This document shows, piece after piece, positions 50,229-58,978 of a stretch of DNA of 64,000 nucleotides. Within the stretch, counting starts at the first letter, position 1, and every line of letters starts with the position of its first letter. The position numbers and the translations under genes are program-made. The notes beneath the pieces were generated by a model. It was given only the letters and a program-made list of their open reading frames with translations. It made no database searches and was not told where the DNA came from. Source of the stretch: Georgenia sp. SYP-B2076 (GTDB lineage Bacteria; Actinomycetota; Actinomycetes; Actinomycetales; Actinomycetaceae); contig NZ_RXOZ01000037.1 in NCBI RefSeq assembly GCF_003991205.1, forward strand, positions 62,001 to 126,000, read 5' to 3'.

Positions 50229-51290
50229 CGCCCACCGCGGGCGGCTGCGCACGCCGTCGAGGGTGAGGATCGCGATGGCCGCCCACACCAGGGCGAAGCC
50301 GGCCCACCGCTCCGGCGGCATCGGCTCGTGGAAGACGAGCACACCCACGAGCAGCTGGAGCACCGGGGTGATGTACTGCAGCATGCCCACCACGCTGAGC
50401 GGCAGGCGGCGGGCTGCGGCGCCGAAGAGCAGCAAGGGGACGGCGGTCAGCGGGCCCGAGACCGCGAGGAGCACCATGTGCGAGACCCGCTCCGGCCCCG
50501 CCGCGCCGAAGGTGCTGGCGCCGGACTGCGCCAGCCACAGCAGGTAGGCCACCGCCACGGGGAACAGCACCGTCGTCTCCACCGCCAGGCCGGGCAGGGC
50601 GGCCACAGTGCGCCCCACCCGGTTCTTCACCAGCCCGTAGAGCCCGAAGGTCACCGCGAGGCTCAGCGCGATCCACGGCAGCTCCCCGTAGCCGACGACG
50701 ATGACGACGACGGCGAGCCCGCCCACCGCGGTCGCCACCCACTGCAGCGGCCGCAGGCGCTCGCCCAGCACCGCCACGGCGAGCAGCACCGTCACGAGCG
50801 GGTTGATGAAGTACCCCAGCGCCGCGTCGACCGTGTGGCCCGAGTTGACGCCGTAGACGTAGATGAGCCAGTTGGCGGCCACCAGCACCCCGGCGAGCGC
50901 CAGCGTGGCCAGCGTGCGCGGCCGGCGCAGCGCCCGCGCGTACGGGCGCATCTGCCGGGTCAGGAGCAGCGCGAGCAGGCAGAAGCCGAGGCTCCAGGCG
51001 GCCCGGTGCGCCACGATCTCGACCGCGCCGGCGGGCTCGAGGAGGCGGAAGTACAGCGGGAACGCGCCCCAGAGGAGGTAGCAGCCCAGGCCGAGCGCCA
51101 GCCCCACGCGGTCCATTCCCGGACGCGCCGCGGGCCCCGCGTCGGCGGCGGCCGGTGCGTCGGTGGGCGGGGCGGGCGCGGCGGGCCGCGCGTCGGTGGC
51201 TCCGCCGTCGTGCGCCGCGGCGTCGCCCCGTCCGGTGGGGCCGGGGGCGAGCGGGCCCGGGGAGGCGGGGGGCGTGCGCGGACGATTCAC
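50220..51290 (-). CDS. rarD: RarD-type EamA family transporter
   Basis: A ten-helix drug/metabolite-superfamily permease of the RarD (chloramphenicol-sensitive) branch. The conserved start is GLGCYLLWGAFPLYFRLLEPAGAVEIVAHRA, with ALGYFINPLVTVLLAVAVLGERL further on. The substrate is unknown. GTG 51290 gives 356 residues with a 58-residue Pro/Ala-rich N-terminus, and minus-strand CAGAGT lies 7 nt before it. ATG 51116 gives the family-typical 298 residues but has no ribosome site. Confidence 0.85.
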   Translation of the reverse strand: MNRPRTPPASPGPLAPGPTGRGDAAAHDGGATDARPAAPAPPTDAPAAADAGPAARPGMDRVGLALGLGCYLLWGAFPLYFRLLEPAGAVEIVAHRAAWSLGFCLLALLLTRQMRPYARALRRPRTLATLALAGVLVAANWLIYVYGVNSGHTVDAALGYFINPLVTVLLAVAVLGERLRPLQWVATAVGGLAVVVIVVGYGELPWIALSLAVTFGLYGLVKNRVGRTVAALPGLAVETTVLFPVAVAYLLWLAQSGASTFGAAGPERVSHMVLLAVSGPLTAVPLLLFGAAARRLPLSVVGMLQYITPVLQLLVGVLVFHEPMPPERWAGFALVWAAIAILTLDGVRSRPRWARA

Positions 51291-51324
51291 GCGCCCCACT
51301 CTGGCACCGCGGGCGCCCGGAGCG

Positions 51325-51561
51325 TCAGAGGCGTTCGAGCCGCGAGCTGTCGAGCGCCACGCGGCGCACGTCGCCGTTGCCGAAGTCCACGAGGACGGCA
51401 CGTGCGCCGTCCAGCGCGATGACCTTGCCGAGGCCGTGGCGCTCGTGGGAGACCTGCGCACCCACCGGGATGGGCACCGCCAGGGCGTCCGCGGCCTCAC
51501 GGGCGGCGTTGAACGGGCTGCTCGGGAGATAGGGGCGGTTTCCGGCGCGGGGGGTGGCCAT
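51325..51561 (-). CDS. Small Tudor/SH3-like protein resembling the PcrA C-terminal domain
   Basis: A 78-residue protein whose second half (VGAQVSHERHGLGKVIALDGA and VLVDFGNGDVRRVALDSSRLERL) resembles the RNA-polymerase-binding Tudor-like C-terminal domain of UvrD/PcrA helicases, but stands alone. The first half is a short, possibly disordered segment. An in-frame ATG at 51600 would add 13 residues; 51561 was preferred as the conserved-looking start. Function unknown. Confidence 0.65.
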   Translation of the reverse strand: MATPRAGNRPYLPSSPFNAAREAADALAVPIPVGAQVSHERHGLGKVIALDGARAVLVDFGNGDVRRVALDSSRLERL

Positions 51562-51751
51562 GGCCCCATCCTCCTCCCCGCGGACTCGGATGGGAACCAA
51601 ACCGCCCCACCTCCCAGGGCCCGACGGGCCGCGTGAACGAGGTCACCGGTCCGGGAGGGGGCGCGGCGTCCTAGACTGGTCGCTGGACTTTGGCCCCGGT
51701 GCGCGCACGCGCGGTCCGCCTCGCCCCCCGCACCCCTGATGAGAGGTACTT

Positions 51752-53158
51752 GTGACCAGCTCCCGCCCGCTCAGCGTGGCGCTCGTGGGTGCCGGCCCTG
51801 CCGGCATCTACGCCGCCGACATCCTGTCCAAGTCAGGGCTGGAGGTGAGCATCGACCTCTTCGAGCGGCTGCCCGCCCCGTTCGGGCTGGTGCGCTACGG
51901 CGTCGCCCCCGACCACCCCCGCATCAAGCAGATCATCGTGGCCCTGTACAAGATCCTCCAGCGCGGGGACGTCCGCCTCATCGGGAACGTCGACGTCGGC
52001 ACGGACGTCTCGCTCGCCGAGCTGCAGCGCCACTACGACGCGGTCATCTTCTCCACCGGCTCCGACCGCGACGCCCCTTTGAACATCCCCGGGATCGACC
52101 TGCCGGGCAGCTACGGCGCCGCGGACTTCGTCTCCTGGTACGACGGCCATCCCGACGTCCCGCGGACCTGGCCGCTGGAGGCCAAGGAGGTCGCGGTGGT
52201 CGGGGTGGGCAACGTCGCGCTGGACGTGGCGCGCATGCTCGCCAAGCACGTCGAGGACCTCATGCCCACGGAGATCCCGCCCAACGTCGTGGAGGGGCTG
52301 CGCGCCAGCCCCGTCACGGACGTCCACGTGTTCGGGCGCCGCGGCCCGGCGCAGGTGAAGTTCACCCCCCTCGAGCTGCGCGAGCTCGGCAAGGTGCCCG
52401 ACGTCGACGTCATCGTCTACGACGAGGACTTCCAGTTCGACGAGGGCTCCGAGGAGGCCATCCGCGCCTCCAACCAGACCAAGCAGGTGGTCAAGACCCT
52501 CATGGACTGGACCCTCAAGGAGGAGTCCGACCGGACCGCGTCGCGGCGCATCCACCTGCACTTCCTGCACCGCCCGGTGGAGGTCCTGGGCGCGGACAGG
52601 GTCGAGGGGCTGCGCACCGAGCGCACCGAGCTCGCCGGCGACGGGAGCGTCCGCGGGACCGGGGAGTTCGTCGACACGCCCGTGCAGGCCGTGTACCGGG
52701 CGGTGGGCTACTACGGCTCGCCCGTGCCGGACCTGCCCTTCGACGAGCGCGCCGGCGTCATCCCCAACACCGAGGGCAGGGTCATCGGCGAGGACGGGAC
52801 GTACCTGCGCGGCGTGTACGCGACGGGCTGGATCAAGCGGGGGCCGGTGGGCCTGATCGGCTCGACGAAGTCCGATGCCCAGCAGACCATCGCGCACCTG
52901 GTCGAGGACGCCGAGGCGGGCCTCCTCCACGCCCGCACGGACGACGAGTCCGCCGTCGGCCACGACGCGATGCTCCAGGCGCTGGAGGAGGCGGGCGTGC
53001 GCTACACCACGTGGCAGGGCTGGGAGCTGCTCGACGCCTTCGAGCGGTCCCTGGGCGGGGCGTACGACGGCATCGAGCGCGAGCGCGTCAAGGTCGTCCA
53101 GCGCGAGACCATGACGGCGATCTCCCGCGGCGAGGAGCACGACGGCCGGCTCCTCTAG
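51752..53158 (+). CDS. fprA: Ferredoxin/adrenodoxin-NADP+ reductase (FprA type)
   Basis: A 468-residue two-dinucleotide flavoprotein that transfers electrons between NADPH and ferredoxins. The FAD motif VALVGAGPAGIYAADIL starts near residue 9. Characteristic segments are RLPAPFGLVRYGVAPDHP and, for NADP binding, VAVVGVGNVALDVARML near 148. The C-terminal FAD contact GWIKRGPVGLIGSTKSDA is near 354. GAGAGG precedes the GTG, and TAGACT at 51672-51677 may be the -10. Confidence 0.93.
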   Translation: MTSSRPLSVALVGAGPAGIYAADILSKSGLEVSIDLFERLPAPFGLVRYGVAPDHPRIKQIIVALYKILQRGDVRLIGNVDVGTDVSLAELQRHYDAVIFSTGSDRDAPLNIPGIDLPGSYGAADFVSWYDGHPDVPRTWPLEAKEVAVVGVGNVALDVARMLAKHVEDLMPTEIPPNVVEGLRASPVTDVHVFGRRGPAQVKFTPLELRELGKVPDVDVIVYDEDFQFDEGSEEAIRASNQTKQVVKTLMDWTLKEESDRTASRRIHLHFLHRPVEVLGADRVEGLRTERTELAGDGSVRGTGEFVDTPVQAVYRAVGYYGSPVPDLPFDERAGVIPNTEGRVIGEDGTYLRGVYATGWIKRGPVGLIGSTKSDAQQTIAHLVEDAEAGLLHARTDDESAVGHDAMLQALEEAGVRYTTWQGWELLDAFERSLGGAYDGIERERVKVVQRETMTAISRGEEHDGRLL

Positions 53159-53326
53159 CCGTCCGGCCCCGCACGGCCGCTCGCGCGCCGGCCTCTCGCG
53201 GGGCCGGGCCGGGCGCCGCGGCCCGGGGTGCCACGCGGGCCGGGGAACCGCCGGCCCGCGGCGGGCGTTGGACCAGGTGGCGGGGACCCGTGCGGGGCCG
53301 CCGACCCGAGACCAGGAGAGCCCAGG

Positions 53327-54193
53327 ATGAACGACCGGCACCACAACGGCATCAAGACCACGCTGCTCTTCGCCGCGATGTGGGCCATCCTCCTGGCCAT
53401 CGGCGGCGTGGTCGCCAACGGGACCGGCAGCTCCATGTTCATCTGGCTGTTCGCCGGCATCGGCCTCGTCACGACGTTCTACAGCTACTGGAACTCCGAC
53501 AAGCTCGCCATCCGCGCCATGGCCGCGCGGCCGGTGAGCGAGGCGGAGGCCCCCGGGTACTACGCCATCGTCCGCGAGCTGGCCACGGCCGCGCGCCAGC
53601 CGATGCCCCGCCTGTACATCTCGCCCACCGCGCAGCCCAACGCCTTCGCGACGGGCCGCAACCCGCGCAACGCCGCCGTGTGCTGCACCGAGGGCATCCT
53701 CCGGCTCCTCGAGCCCCGCGAGCTGCGCGGGGTCCTCGGGCACGAGCTCATGCACGTGTACAACCGCGACATCCTGACGTCGTCGGTGTCCGCGGCCTTC
53801 GCCGGGCTCATCACGTCGGTGGCCCAGTTCCTCATGTTCTTCGGCGGGGGCCGCGACCGCAACGCCAACCCGCTGGCGCTCATCGCGACGGCGCTGCTCG
53901 CCCCGATCGCCGCGTCCCTCATCCAGCTGGCGATCTCCCGCACGCGGGAGTTCGACGCCGACGAGGACGGCGCGCAGCTCACCGGCGACCCGCTCGCCCT
54001 CGCCTCGGCGCTGCGCAAGATCGAGCGCGGCGCCGAGGCGCGACCCCTCACGCCGAGCCAGCCGCTGGAGAACGTCAGCCACATGATGATCGCCAACCCG
54101 TTCCGCGGGCGCGGCGGGCTCGGCCGGCTGTTCGCGACGCACCCGCCGATGGGGGAGCGCATCGCCCGGCTGGAGCGCATGGCGGGGTACTGA
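53327..54193 (+). CDS. htpX: Membrane zinc protease HtpX
   Basis: A 288-residue M48 metalloprotease of the cytoplasmic membrane that degrades misfolded membrane proteins. It has two N-terminal membrane helices, the zinc site HELMH near residue 139, two further helices and the third zinc ligand in EFDADEDGA near 207. AGGAGAG lies upstream of the ATG. The neighbouring yajQ and the upstream prenyl synthase recall the mycobacterial order grcC1-htpX-Rv0566c. Confidence 0.94.
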   Translation: MNDRHHNGIKTTLLFAAMWAILLAIGGVVANGTGSSMFIWLFAGIGLVTTFYSYWNSDKLAIRAMAARPVSEAEAPGYYAIVRELATAARQPMPRLYISPTAQPNAFATGRNPRNAAVCCTEGILRLLEPRELRGVLGHELMHVYNRDILTSSVSAAFAGLITSVAQFLMFFGGGRDRNANPLALIATALLAPIAASLIQLAISRTREFDADEDGAQLTGDPLALASALRKIERGAEARPLTPSQPLENVSHMMIANPFRGRGGLGRLFATHPPMGERIARLERMAGY

Positions 54194-54239
54194 CGGGGTC
54201 GTCCGGGCCGGCGGCCGGGCGGTGGGCTAGGCGGTCGGG

Positions 54240-54267
54240 CGCGGACGGCGGGCGCCGGCCGTCCGCG
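54240..54267. terminator. Hairpin terminator between htpX and yajQ
   Basis: CGCGGACGG (54240-54248) pairs perfectly with CCGTCCGCG (54259-54267) around a 10-nt loop, between convergent genes. Confidence 0.6.
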
Positions 54268-54272
54268 TGACG

Positions 54273-54770
54273 TCAGCGGTAGTTGGTGAACTGCAGCGCC
54301 GCGTCGATGTCCTCGGCGCCCTTGAGCAGGGTGATGACCTCCTGGAGCTCGTCGCGGCTCTTCGACGTCACCCGCACCTCGTCCCCGGTGATCTGCGTCT
54401 TGACGCCCTTGGGGCCCTCCTCGCGCACCAGCTTGGTGATCTTTTTCGCATTTTCCTGGCTCAGGCCCTCCTTGAGGGTGCCCACCAGGCGGTACTCCTT
54501 GCCGGACGGCTTGGGCTCGCCGTCGCCGGTGTCGACCGCCTTGAGGGAGATCCCGCGCTTGATGAGCTTGGACTGGAGCACGTCCAGGACGGCCTTGACC
54601 CTCTCGGCGGAGTTGGCCGCCATGGTGATCGTGTCTCCCGCCAGCGTCACGGAGGCGCCGACGCCCTTGAAGTCGTAACGCTGGGAGATCTCCTTGGCGG
54701 CCTGGTTGACGGCGTTGTCCACCTCCTGGTGGTCCACCTTGCTGACGATGTCGAAGGACGAATCGGCCAT
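54273..54770 (-). CDS. yajQ: YajQ family nucleotide-binding protein
   Basis: A 165-residue cytoplasmic protein with two RNP-like domains: [23 protein letters not shown] at the start and RYDFKG near 33, both hallmarks of YajQ. Members bind nucleotides, and in some species cyclic di-GMP. ATG 54770 has AAGGAG at 6-nt spacing, which decides the start over the ATG at 54776. Confidence 0.94.
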   Translation of the reverse strand: MADSSFDIVSKVDHQEVDNAVNQAAKEISQRYDFKGVGASVTLAGDTITMAANSAERVKAVLDVLQSKLIKRGISLKAVDTGDGEPKPSGKEYRLVGTLKEGLSQENAKKITKLVREEGPKGVKTQITGDEVRVTSKSRDELQEVITLLKGAEDIDAALQFTNYR

Positions 54771-54910
54771 GAGCACTCCTTGGTCGTGGGTGGTGCGGGC
54801 GCGCGGGCGGAGGCGCGGCGCGGGCGTGTGTGACCATCGTCGCGCACGCCGCGGTTCACGAGCACCCGCAAGTTGTTGCTATCGTTCCATCTGCACCTTC
54901 CGAGGTGTGA

Positions 54911-54992
54911 GGCGAGTTGCCCGAGCGGCCAAAGGGAGCTGACTGTAAATCAGCCGCGGAATGCTTCGCAGGTTCGAATCCTGCACTCGCCA
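54911..54992 (+). tRNA. tRNA-Tyr (GTA)
   Basis: The acceptor stem GGCGAGT/ACTCGCC, a class II variable arm, the T-loop GGTTCGAATCC and the anticodon loop ACTGTAAAT are all present. The 3' CCA is not encoded. Confidence 0.95.
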
Positions 54993-55093
54993 CGGACCGG
55001 CCCATCACCTGCGCAAGCGGTGGTGGGCCGCCGTCATCTCCGGGCCCGCCCCGAGGCCCCGCCAGATCGCCTCCCGCCCGCAGGCGCCGACGC

Positions 55094-55099
55094 CAGAAT
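55094..55099 (+). promoter_or_regulatory. Candidate leaderless -10 (CAGAAT)
   Basis: CAGAAT ends 6 nt before the ATG at 55106, with no ribosome site. Confidence 0.4.
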
Positions 55100-55105
55100 G
55101 GGCGG

Positions 55106-55993
55106 ATGACCGAGATCACCGGTTGGCGGCGCCTCATCGGCCACCGGGGAACGTTCCTGGCCACTCTCGACCTGTGGTCGCCCGAGCGCGCCGGCAGGAC
55201 GCGTCACCTGCAGCCCGGGTTCCGGGCGCTGTGGTCGCTCGAGGGTGCCAACGGCGAGCCCGCGATCCAGGAGGGCCCGCTCGACCTCGTCGAGGCGCGA
55301 AGCCTGGCGCCGGGGAGCACCGGCAACGTGCTCATCCACCCGATGTGGCCCGAGGCGTGGCGGGGGGTCGACGCGGGTGCCACCTTGACGCTCCTCTCCC
55401 GGAGCCGGCACCGGCGAGTGATCGGGGAGGCGACCGTCCTCGAGCGCCGGGGTGTTCCCGCGTCGGCGCCGCCGAACCTCGAGCCGTTCGAGGAGACGCC
55501 GGCGCGAGCGCGCCTGCGCGCCGTGGCCGGCGCGCCGCCGGCCAGGTCCGTCGCGGCGCCGCCCACCGTGACCGTCGGGACGGTGACGTTGCCGCTGCTG
55601 AGCTCGTCCTGGGGCGACCCCGCGGACCGGCACGAGAATGCTCCCCGGTCCAGGACCGAGGAGGCCGACCTCGCGGCACGCCTGCCGACGATCAGGCTCG
55701 ACCGCGGCGCGCCGGTGCTGATGACGGTGACCGACGCGGATTTGGCGGTCTCCGGCGAGATCGCGTACTTCTCCGGGATCGACCCCGACGGCATCCCCGC
55801 GGGGGACCGTCTGGACGTGCACCGTGACAGCCGCTCCCTGCTCCGCGGCGTCGAGCGTGTCGTGGGCGGCGCGTGGTCCCTTCGCATCCCCGCGCCCGGC
55901 GGCGCGAAGGCGGTCGTCGTCAGCCTCACCTTCGCACCGGGGGCGCCGGCCGCGCCGGCCAACCTCGCCTCCTGGGGCTTCCGCCTTCCATGA
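55106..55993 (+). CDS. Hypothetical protein with possible EF-Tu-like barrel
   Basis: A 295-residue soluble protein I cannot assign. The N-terminal 120 residues (GFRALWSLEGANGEPAIQEG, GNVLIHPMWPEAWRGVDAG, RVIGEATVLERR) have the spacing of an elongation-factor-like beta barrel, which is a weak guess. The C-terminal half (VLMTVTDADLAVSGEIAYFSGIDPDG) may be a second beta domain. There is no signal peptide or membrane segment. It lies alone between tRNA-Tyr and tRNA-Thr. Confidence 0.7.
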   Translation: MTEITGWRRLIGHRGTFLATLDLWSPERAGRTRHLQPGFRALWSLEGANGEPAIQEGPLDLVEARSLAPGSTGNVLIHPMWPEAWRGVDAGATLTLLSRSRHRRVIGEATVLERRGVPASAPPNLEPFEETPARARLRAVAGAPPARSVAAPPTVTVGTVTLPLLSSSWGDPADRHENAPRSRTEEADLAARLPTIRLDRGAPVLMTVTDADLAVSGEIAYFSGIDPDGIPAGDRLDVHRDSRSLLRGVERVVGGAWSLRIPAPGGAKAVVVSLTFAPGAPAAPANLASWGFRLP

Positions 55994-56154
55994 GTCCCCG
56001 CACGACGGTCCGTCCCGTCGGTGCCGCACGGCAGCGGCGTCCCGGAGGGCCGGCCGCCGGTGCGGCAGAGCGGCTCACAGGCCCGTGAATCCCCGTCGTT
56101 CCGGGCGAGATCCGGGCTGTGACGTGACTCACGGCCGGAAGTGGCCGATCGGAT

Positions 56155-56184
56155 TTCACCTTCCGGCGGGGGTCCATGTAGGCT
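56155..56184 (+). promoter_or_regulatory. Candidate promoter for tRNA-Thr
   Basis: TTCACC (56155-56160) and TAGGCT (56179-56184) are 18 nt apart and end 10 nt before the mature tRNA-Thr. The following tRNA-Met and rpmG may be co-transcribed. Confidence 0.45.
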
Positions 56185-56194
56185 CGTCCGCGCT

Positions 56195-56267
56195 GCCCCG
56201 ATAGCTCAGTCGGCAGAGCGTCTCCATGGTAAGGAGAAGGTCAAGGGTTCGATTCCCTTTCGGGGCT
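56195..56267 (+). tRNA. tRNA-Thr (GGT)
   Basis: The acceptor stem is GCCCCGA/TCGGGGC, with D arm AGCTCAGTCGGCAGAGC, anticodon stem TCTCC/GGAGA around ATGGTAA (anticodon GGT) and T arm GGGTTCGATTCCC. CCA is not encoded. Confidence 0.95.
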
Positions 56268-56326
56268 CTGGCCTTCGGGCCGCCGGCGGTACCGCAGGTT
56301 CGGTACGCTGGTGGCTCGAAGGACGC

Positions 56327-56403
56327 GGCGGGGTAGCTCAGTTGGCGAGAGCGCACGACTCATAATCGTGAGGTCGCGGGTTCGAGCCCCGCCCCCGCTA
56401 CCA
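56327..56403 (+). tRNA. tRNA-Met (CAT, elongator type)
   Basis: The acceptor is GGCGGGG/CCCCGCT with one G-U pair. The anticodon stem CACGA/TCGTG encloses CTCATAA (anticodon CAT). The T arm is GCGGGTTCGAGCCCCGC and the CCA end is encoded. The D-loop and acceptor fit an elongator rather than an initiator tRNA. Confidence 0.93.
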
Positions 56404-56461
56404 AGCAAGACGACGAAGCAGCCGATTGGCCGCTCGCACGAGTTGAACGTGAGGAACTGCC

Positions 56462-56629
56462 GTGGCCAAGTCAACCGATGTCCGCCCCAAGATCACCCTC
56501 GCCTGCGAGGTGTGCAAGGAGCGCAACTACATCACCAAGAAGAACCGTCGGAACAACCCCGACCGTCTCGAGCTGGCCAAGTACTGCCCGCGCTGCAACG
56601 CCAAGACGACGCACCGCGAGACCCGCTGA
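56462..56629 (+). CDS. rpmG: 50S ribosomal protein bL33
   Basis: A 55-residue ribosomal protein starting at [23 protein letters not shown] and ending KTTHRETR. It retains the zinc-binding pairs CEVC and CPRC, so it is the C+ (zinc-containing) form rather than the zinc-free paralogue induced in zinc starvation. GAGGAA precedes the GTG. Its place after tRNA-Thr and tRNA-Met and before hadA/hadB-like genes is conserved in actinobacteria. Confidence 0.95.
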   Translation: MAKSTDVRPKITLACEVCKERNYITKKNRRNNPDRLELAKYCPRCNAKTTHRETR

Positions 56630-56652
56630 CCTCCTCGGCCACGCCACTGCCC

Positions 56653-56658
56653 TAGGCT
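56653..56658 (+). promoter_or_regulatory. Candidate leaderless -10 (TAGGCT)
   Basis: TAGGCT ends 6 nt before the ATG at 56665, with no ribosome site. Confidence 0.5.
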
Positions 56659-56664
56659 GGGGCG

Positions 56665-57138
56665 ATGACCGAGAGCAGCACCCGCCCCACCGGCGTCGAC
56701 AAGACGCTCGTGGGGCGTTCTTATGCCCCGACGGAGACCTACGAGGTCTCCCGCGTGAAGATCGCCGAGATGGCCGCCGCCACGGGCGCCACGCACCCCG
56801 CGCACACCGATCCCGATGCGGCCTGGGCCCTGGGATACGCCGACGTCGTCGCCCCGCCCACCTTCGCCGCCGTCGTGGCGCAGCGGGCCGAGCAGGCCTA
56901 CGTGGCCAGCCCCGAGGCCGGCATCGACTTCTCCCGCGTGGTCCACGCCGAGGAGCGCCTGACCCACCACCGCCCCATCGTCGCCGGGGACCGGCTGCGC
57001 ACCACGGTCCACGTGGACAAGATCCTCGAGCGCGCCGGCATCACCCTGGTGACCACGCGCGCGGAGATCGCCGACGACGCAGAGGCCCCCGTGTGCACCG
57101 TCCTGTCCACCCTCGCCGTGCGGGGGGAGGGCCGATGA
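56665..57138 (+). CDS. MaoC-like dehydratase, HadA/HadC type
   Basis: A 157-residue hot-dog-fold protein with the FAS1-dehydratase/MaoC N-terminal pattern: YEVSRVKIAEMAAATGATHPAHTD and YADVVAPPTFAAVVAQ. In mycobacteria HadA and HadC are the substrate-binding partners of the catalytic HadB in (3R)-hydroxyacyl dehydration. Here no second non-catalytic partner follows, so this resembles a two-subunit version. Its stop overlaps the next ATG. Confidence 0.85.
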   Translation: MTESSTRPTGVDKTLVGRSYAPTETYEVSRVKIAEMAAATGATHPAHTDPDAAWALGYADVVAPPTFAAVVAQRAEQAYVASPEAGIDFSRVVHAEERLTHHRPIVAGDRLRTTVHVDKILERAGITLVTTRAEIADDAEAPVCTVLSTLAVRGEGR

Positions 57139-57596
57139 GCGCGCAGACCCCGTCGTCCGACGACTTCCAGCCCGAGCGGCCCGTGCTCGCCGAGCTCGAG
57201 GTGGGGCAGGAGCTCTTCACGCGCACGTACGCGATCGACCGCGCGCTCCTGGTGCGCTACGCCGGGGCCAGCGGGGACTTCAACCCGATCCACTACAACG
57301 AGCGCGTCGCCCGCGAGGTCGGCCTGCCCGGCGTCATCGCGCACGGCATGGCGACCATGGGGCTGGCGGCCTCCGCCGTCGAGGACTGGGCCGACGACCC
57401 CGGCGCCGTCACCGAGTACGGGGTGCGCTTCACCCGGCCGGTGGAGGTGCCCGACCCGGGCACCGCCGAGATCGAGGTCGTCGGACGAGTCGGCGCGCTG
57501 GACCTGGCCGCCGGCTCGGTCCGCGTGGACCTGGCCGTGACCTCGGGTGGCGCGAGCGTGCTGGCCAAGGCGCAGGCCGTCGTCCGCCTCGCGTGA
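57135..57596 (+). CDS. MaoC-like dehydratase, HadB type (catalytic)
   Basis: A 153-residue hot-dog hydratase with the catalytic hydratase-2 motif GDFNPIHYN near residues 48-56 and GVIAHGMATMG near 70. It probably forms a heterodimer with the upstream protein and dehydrates 3-hydroxyacyl thioesters. The ATG overlaps the upstream stop, and its stop overlaps the MFS gene start. Confidence 0.87.
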   Translation: MSAQTPSSDDFQPERPVLAELEVGQELFTRTYAIDRALLVRYAGASGDFNPIHYNERVAREVGLPGVIAHGMATMGLAASAVEDWADDPGAVTEYGVRFTRPVEVPDPGTAEIEVVGRVGALDLAAGSVRVDLAVTSGGASVLAKAQAVVRLA

Positions 57597-58969
57597 GCGG
57601 CGGCGCCACGGCCGCGCCGGTGACCGACCGGCGGGCCAACCGGGCGGCGTGGGCGACCTTCGCCGTCTTCGCCCTCAACGGGCTGGTGTTCGCGAACTGG
57701 GTCTCCCGGTTCCCGGCGGTGCGTGACGCCCTCGACCTGAGCCCGTCCCGGCTCGGCATGCTGCTGCTCGTCGGCTCCCTGGGCTCCGTGGTGGCGCTGC
57801 CCCTGACAGGGGCCGTGGTCCAGCGGCTCGGGACCGCACGCACGGCCGGCCTGGCGGCGACCCTCAACGTCGGCTGCTTCGCGCTGGTCGCGCTGGCCGT
57901 CGGCGCCGGTGAGATCGCCTGGCTGGTGCCGGCGCTGTTCGTCGCGCAGGTGGGCATCGCCGCATGGGACGTGGCGATGAACATCGAGGGCGGGGCCGTC
58001 GAGCGGGCGCTCGGACGGGCGATCATGCCGCGGTTCCACGCGGGCTTCTCCCTGGGCACCGTGGCCGGGGCCGGGATGGGCGCGCTGGCCGCCTGGGCGG
58101 GGATCTCCGTGACCGTCCACCTCCTGTGCGTCCTCGCCCTGATCTGGGTGGCGGTGCTGGTGTGCCTGCGCGGCTTCCTGCCCGAGCAGCCGGTGCCGCC
58201 GGCTCCGCGGTCCCCGCGCTCCGGCGAGCCCGGCCGGGGCGCGCGCCGCGGCGGCCTGCGGCAGGCGCTCTCGGCGTGGACCGAGGCCCGCACCCTGCTC
58301 ATCGGCGGCGTCGTGCTCGCCGCGGCCCTGACCGAGGGGGCCGCCAACGACTGGCTCGCGCTCGCCGTCGTGGACGGCTTCGACCAGCCCGACGCCGTGG
58401 GCGCGGCCGGCTTCGGGATCTTCGTCGCCGCCATGACGGGCATGCGGCTCGCGGGCACCAGCCTCCTCGAGCGGTACGGCCGGGTGCCGGTCCTGCGGCT
58501 GTGCTCGGTCCTGGCCACGGTGGGCCTGGTGACCTTCGCCCTCGCCCCCTGGCTCGGCCTCGCGGTCGCCGGCGCCGTGCTGTGGGGCGTGGGGGCGGCC
58601 CTCGGGTTCCCCGTCGGCATGTCCGCGGCCAGCGACGAGCCGCTGCGCGCCGCCGCCCGCATCTCCGTCGTCTCCTCCATCGGCTACACCGCCTTCCTGG
58701 CCGGCCCCCCGCTGCTGGGCCTGCTGGCCGAGCACGTGGGCTACCGCCACGCCCTCCTGGCGATCGCCGTCCCGCTGGTCCTGGGGATCGTGCTGACGCC
58801 CGCCGCCCGGCCGATCGGGCCCGCGGGAGCCCGCCCTCCCGCCGTGGGGCCCGGCGCTCGCGCCGCCGAGCCGGGCGCTCCCGGCCCCGGCGTTGGCGCG
58901 CCCGGCCCCGGCGTCGCCGTGCCGGGCGCGGGCGATGTCACAGGACGCGGGGCAGGCTCCCGGCCGTAA
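57593..58969 (+). CDS. MFS transporter
   Basis: A 458-residue major facilitator with 12 predicted membrane helices. The family motif between helices 2 and 3 is only weakly recognisable. The first segments (AFALNGLVFANWVSRFPAVRDALDLSPSRLGMLLLVGSLGSV) resemble the FucP/YdhP-like group of putative exporters. The tail after residue 415 is a Gly/Pro/Ala repeat (APGPGV units). The substrate is unknown. The GTG overlaps the hadB-like stop. Confidence 0.85.
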   Translation: MSGGATAAPVTDRRANRAAWATFAVFALNGLVFANWVSRFPAVRDALDLSPSRLGMLLLVGSLGSVVALPLTGAVVQRLGTARTAGLAATLNVGCFALVALAVGAGEIAWLVPALFVAQVGIAAWDVAMNIEGGAVERALGRAIMPRFHAGFSLGTVAGAGMGALAAWAGISVTVHLLCVLALIWVAVLVCLRGFLPEQPVPPAPRSPRSGEPGRGARRGGLRQALSAWTEARTLLIGGVVLAAALTEGAANDWLALAVVDGFDQPDAVGAAGFGIFVAAMTGMRLAGTSLLERYGRVPVLRLCSVLATVGLVTFALAPWLGLAVAGAVLWGVGAALGFPVGMSAASDEPLRAAARISVVSSIGYTAFLAGPPLLGLLAEHVGYRHALLAIAVPLVLGIVLTPAARPIGPAGARPPAVGPGARAAEPGAPGPGVGAPGPGVAVPGAGDVTGRGAGSRP

Positions 58970-58972
58970 CCT
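58967..58972 (+). promoter_or_regulatory. Candidate leaderless -10 (TAACCT) of murB
   Basis: TAACCT ends 6 nt before the GTG at 58979, with no ribosome site. Confidence 0.5.
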
Positions 58973-58978
58973 GGACGG

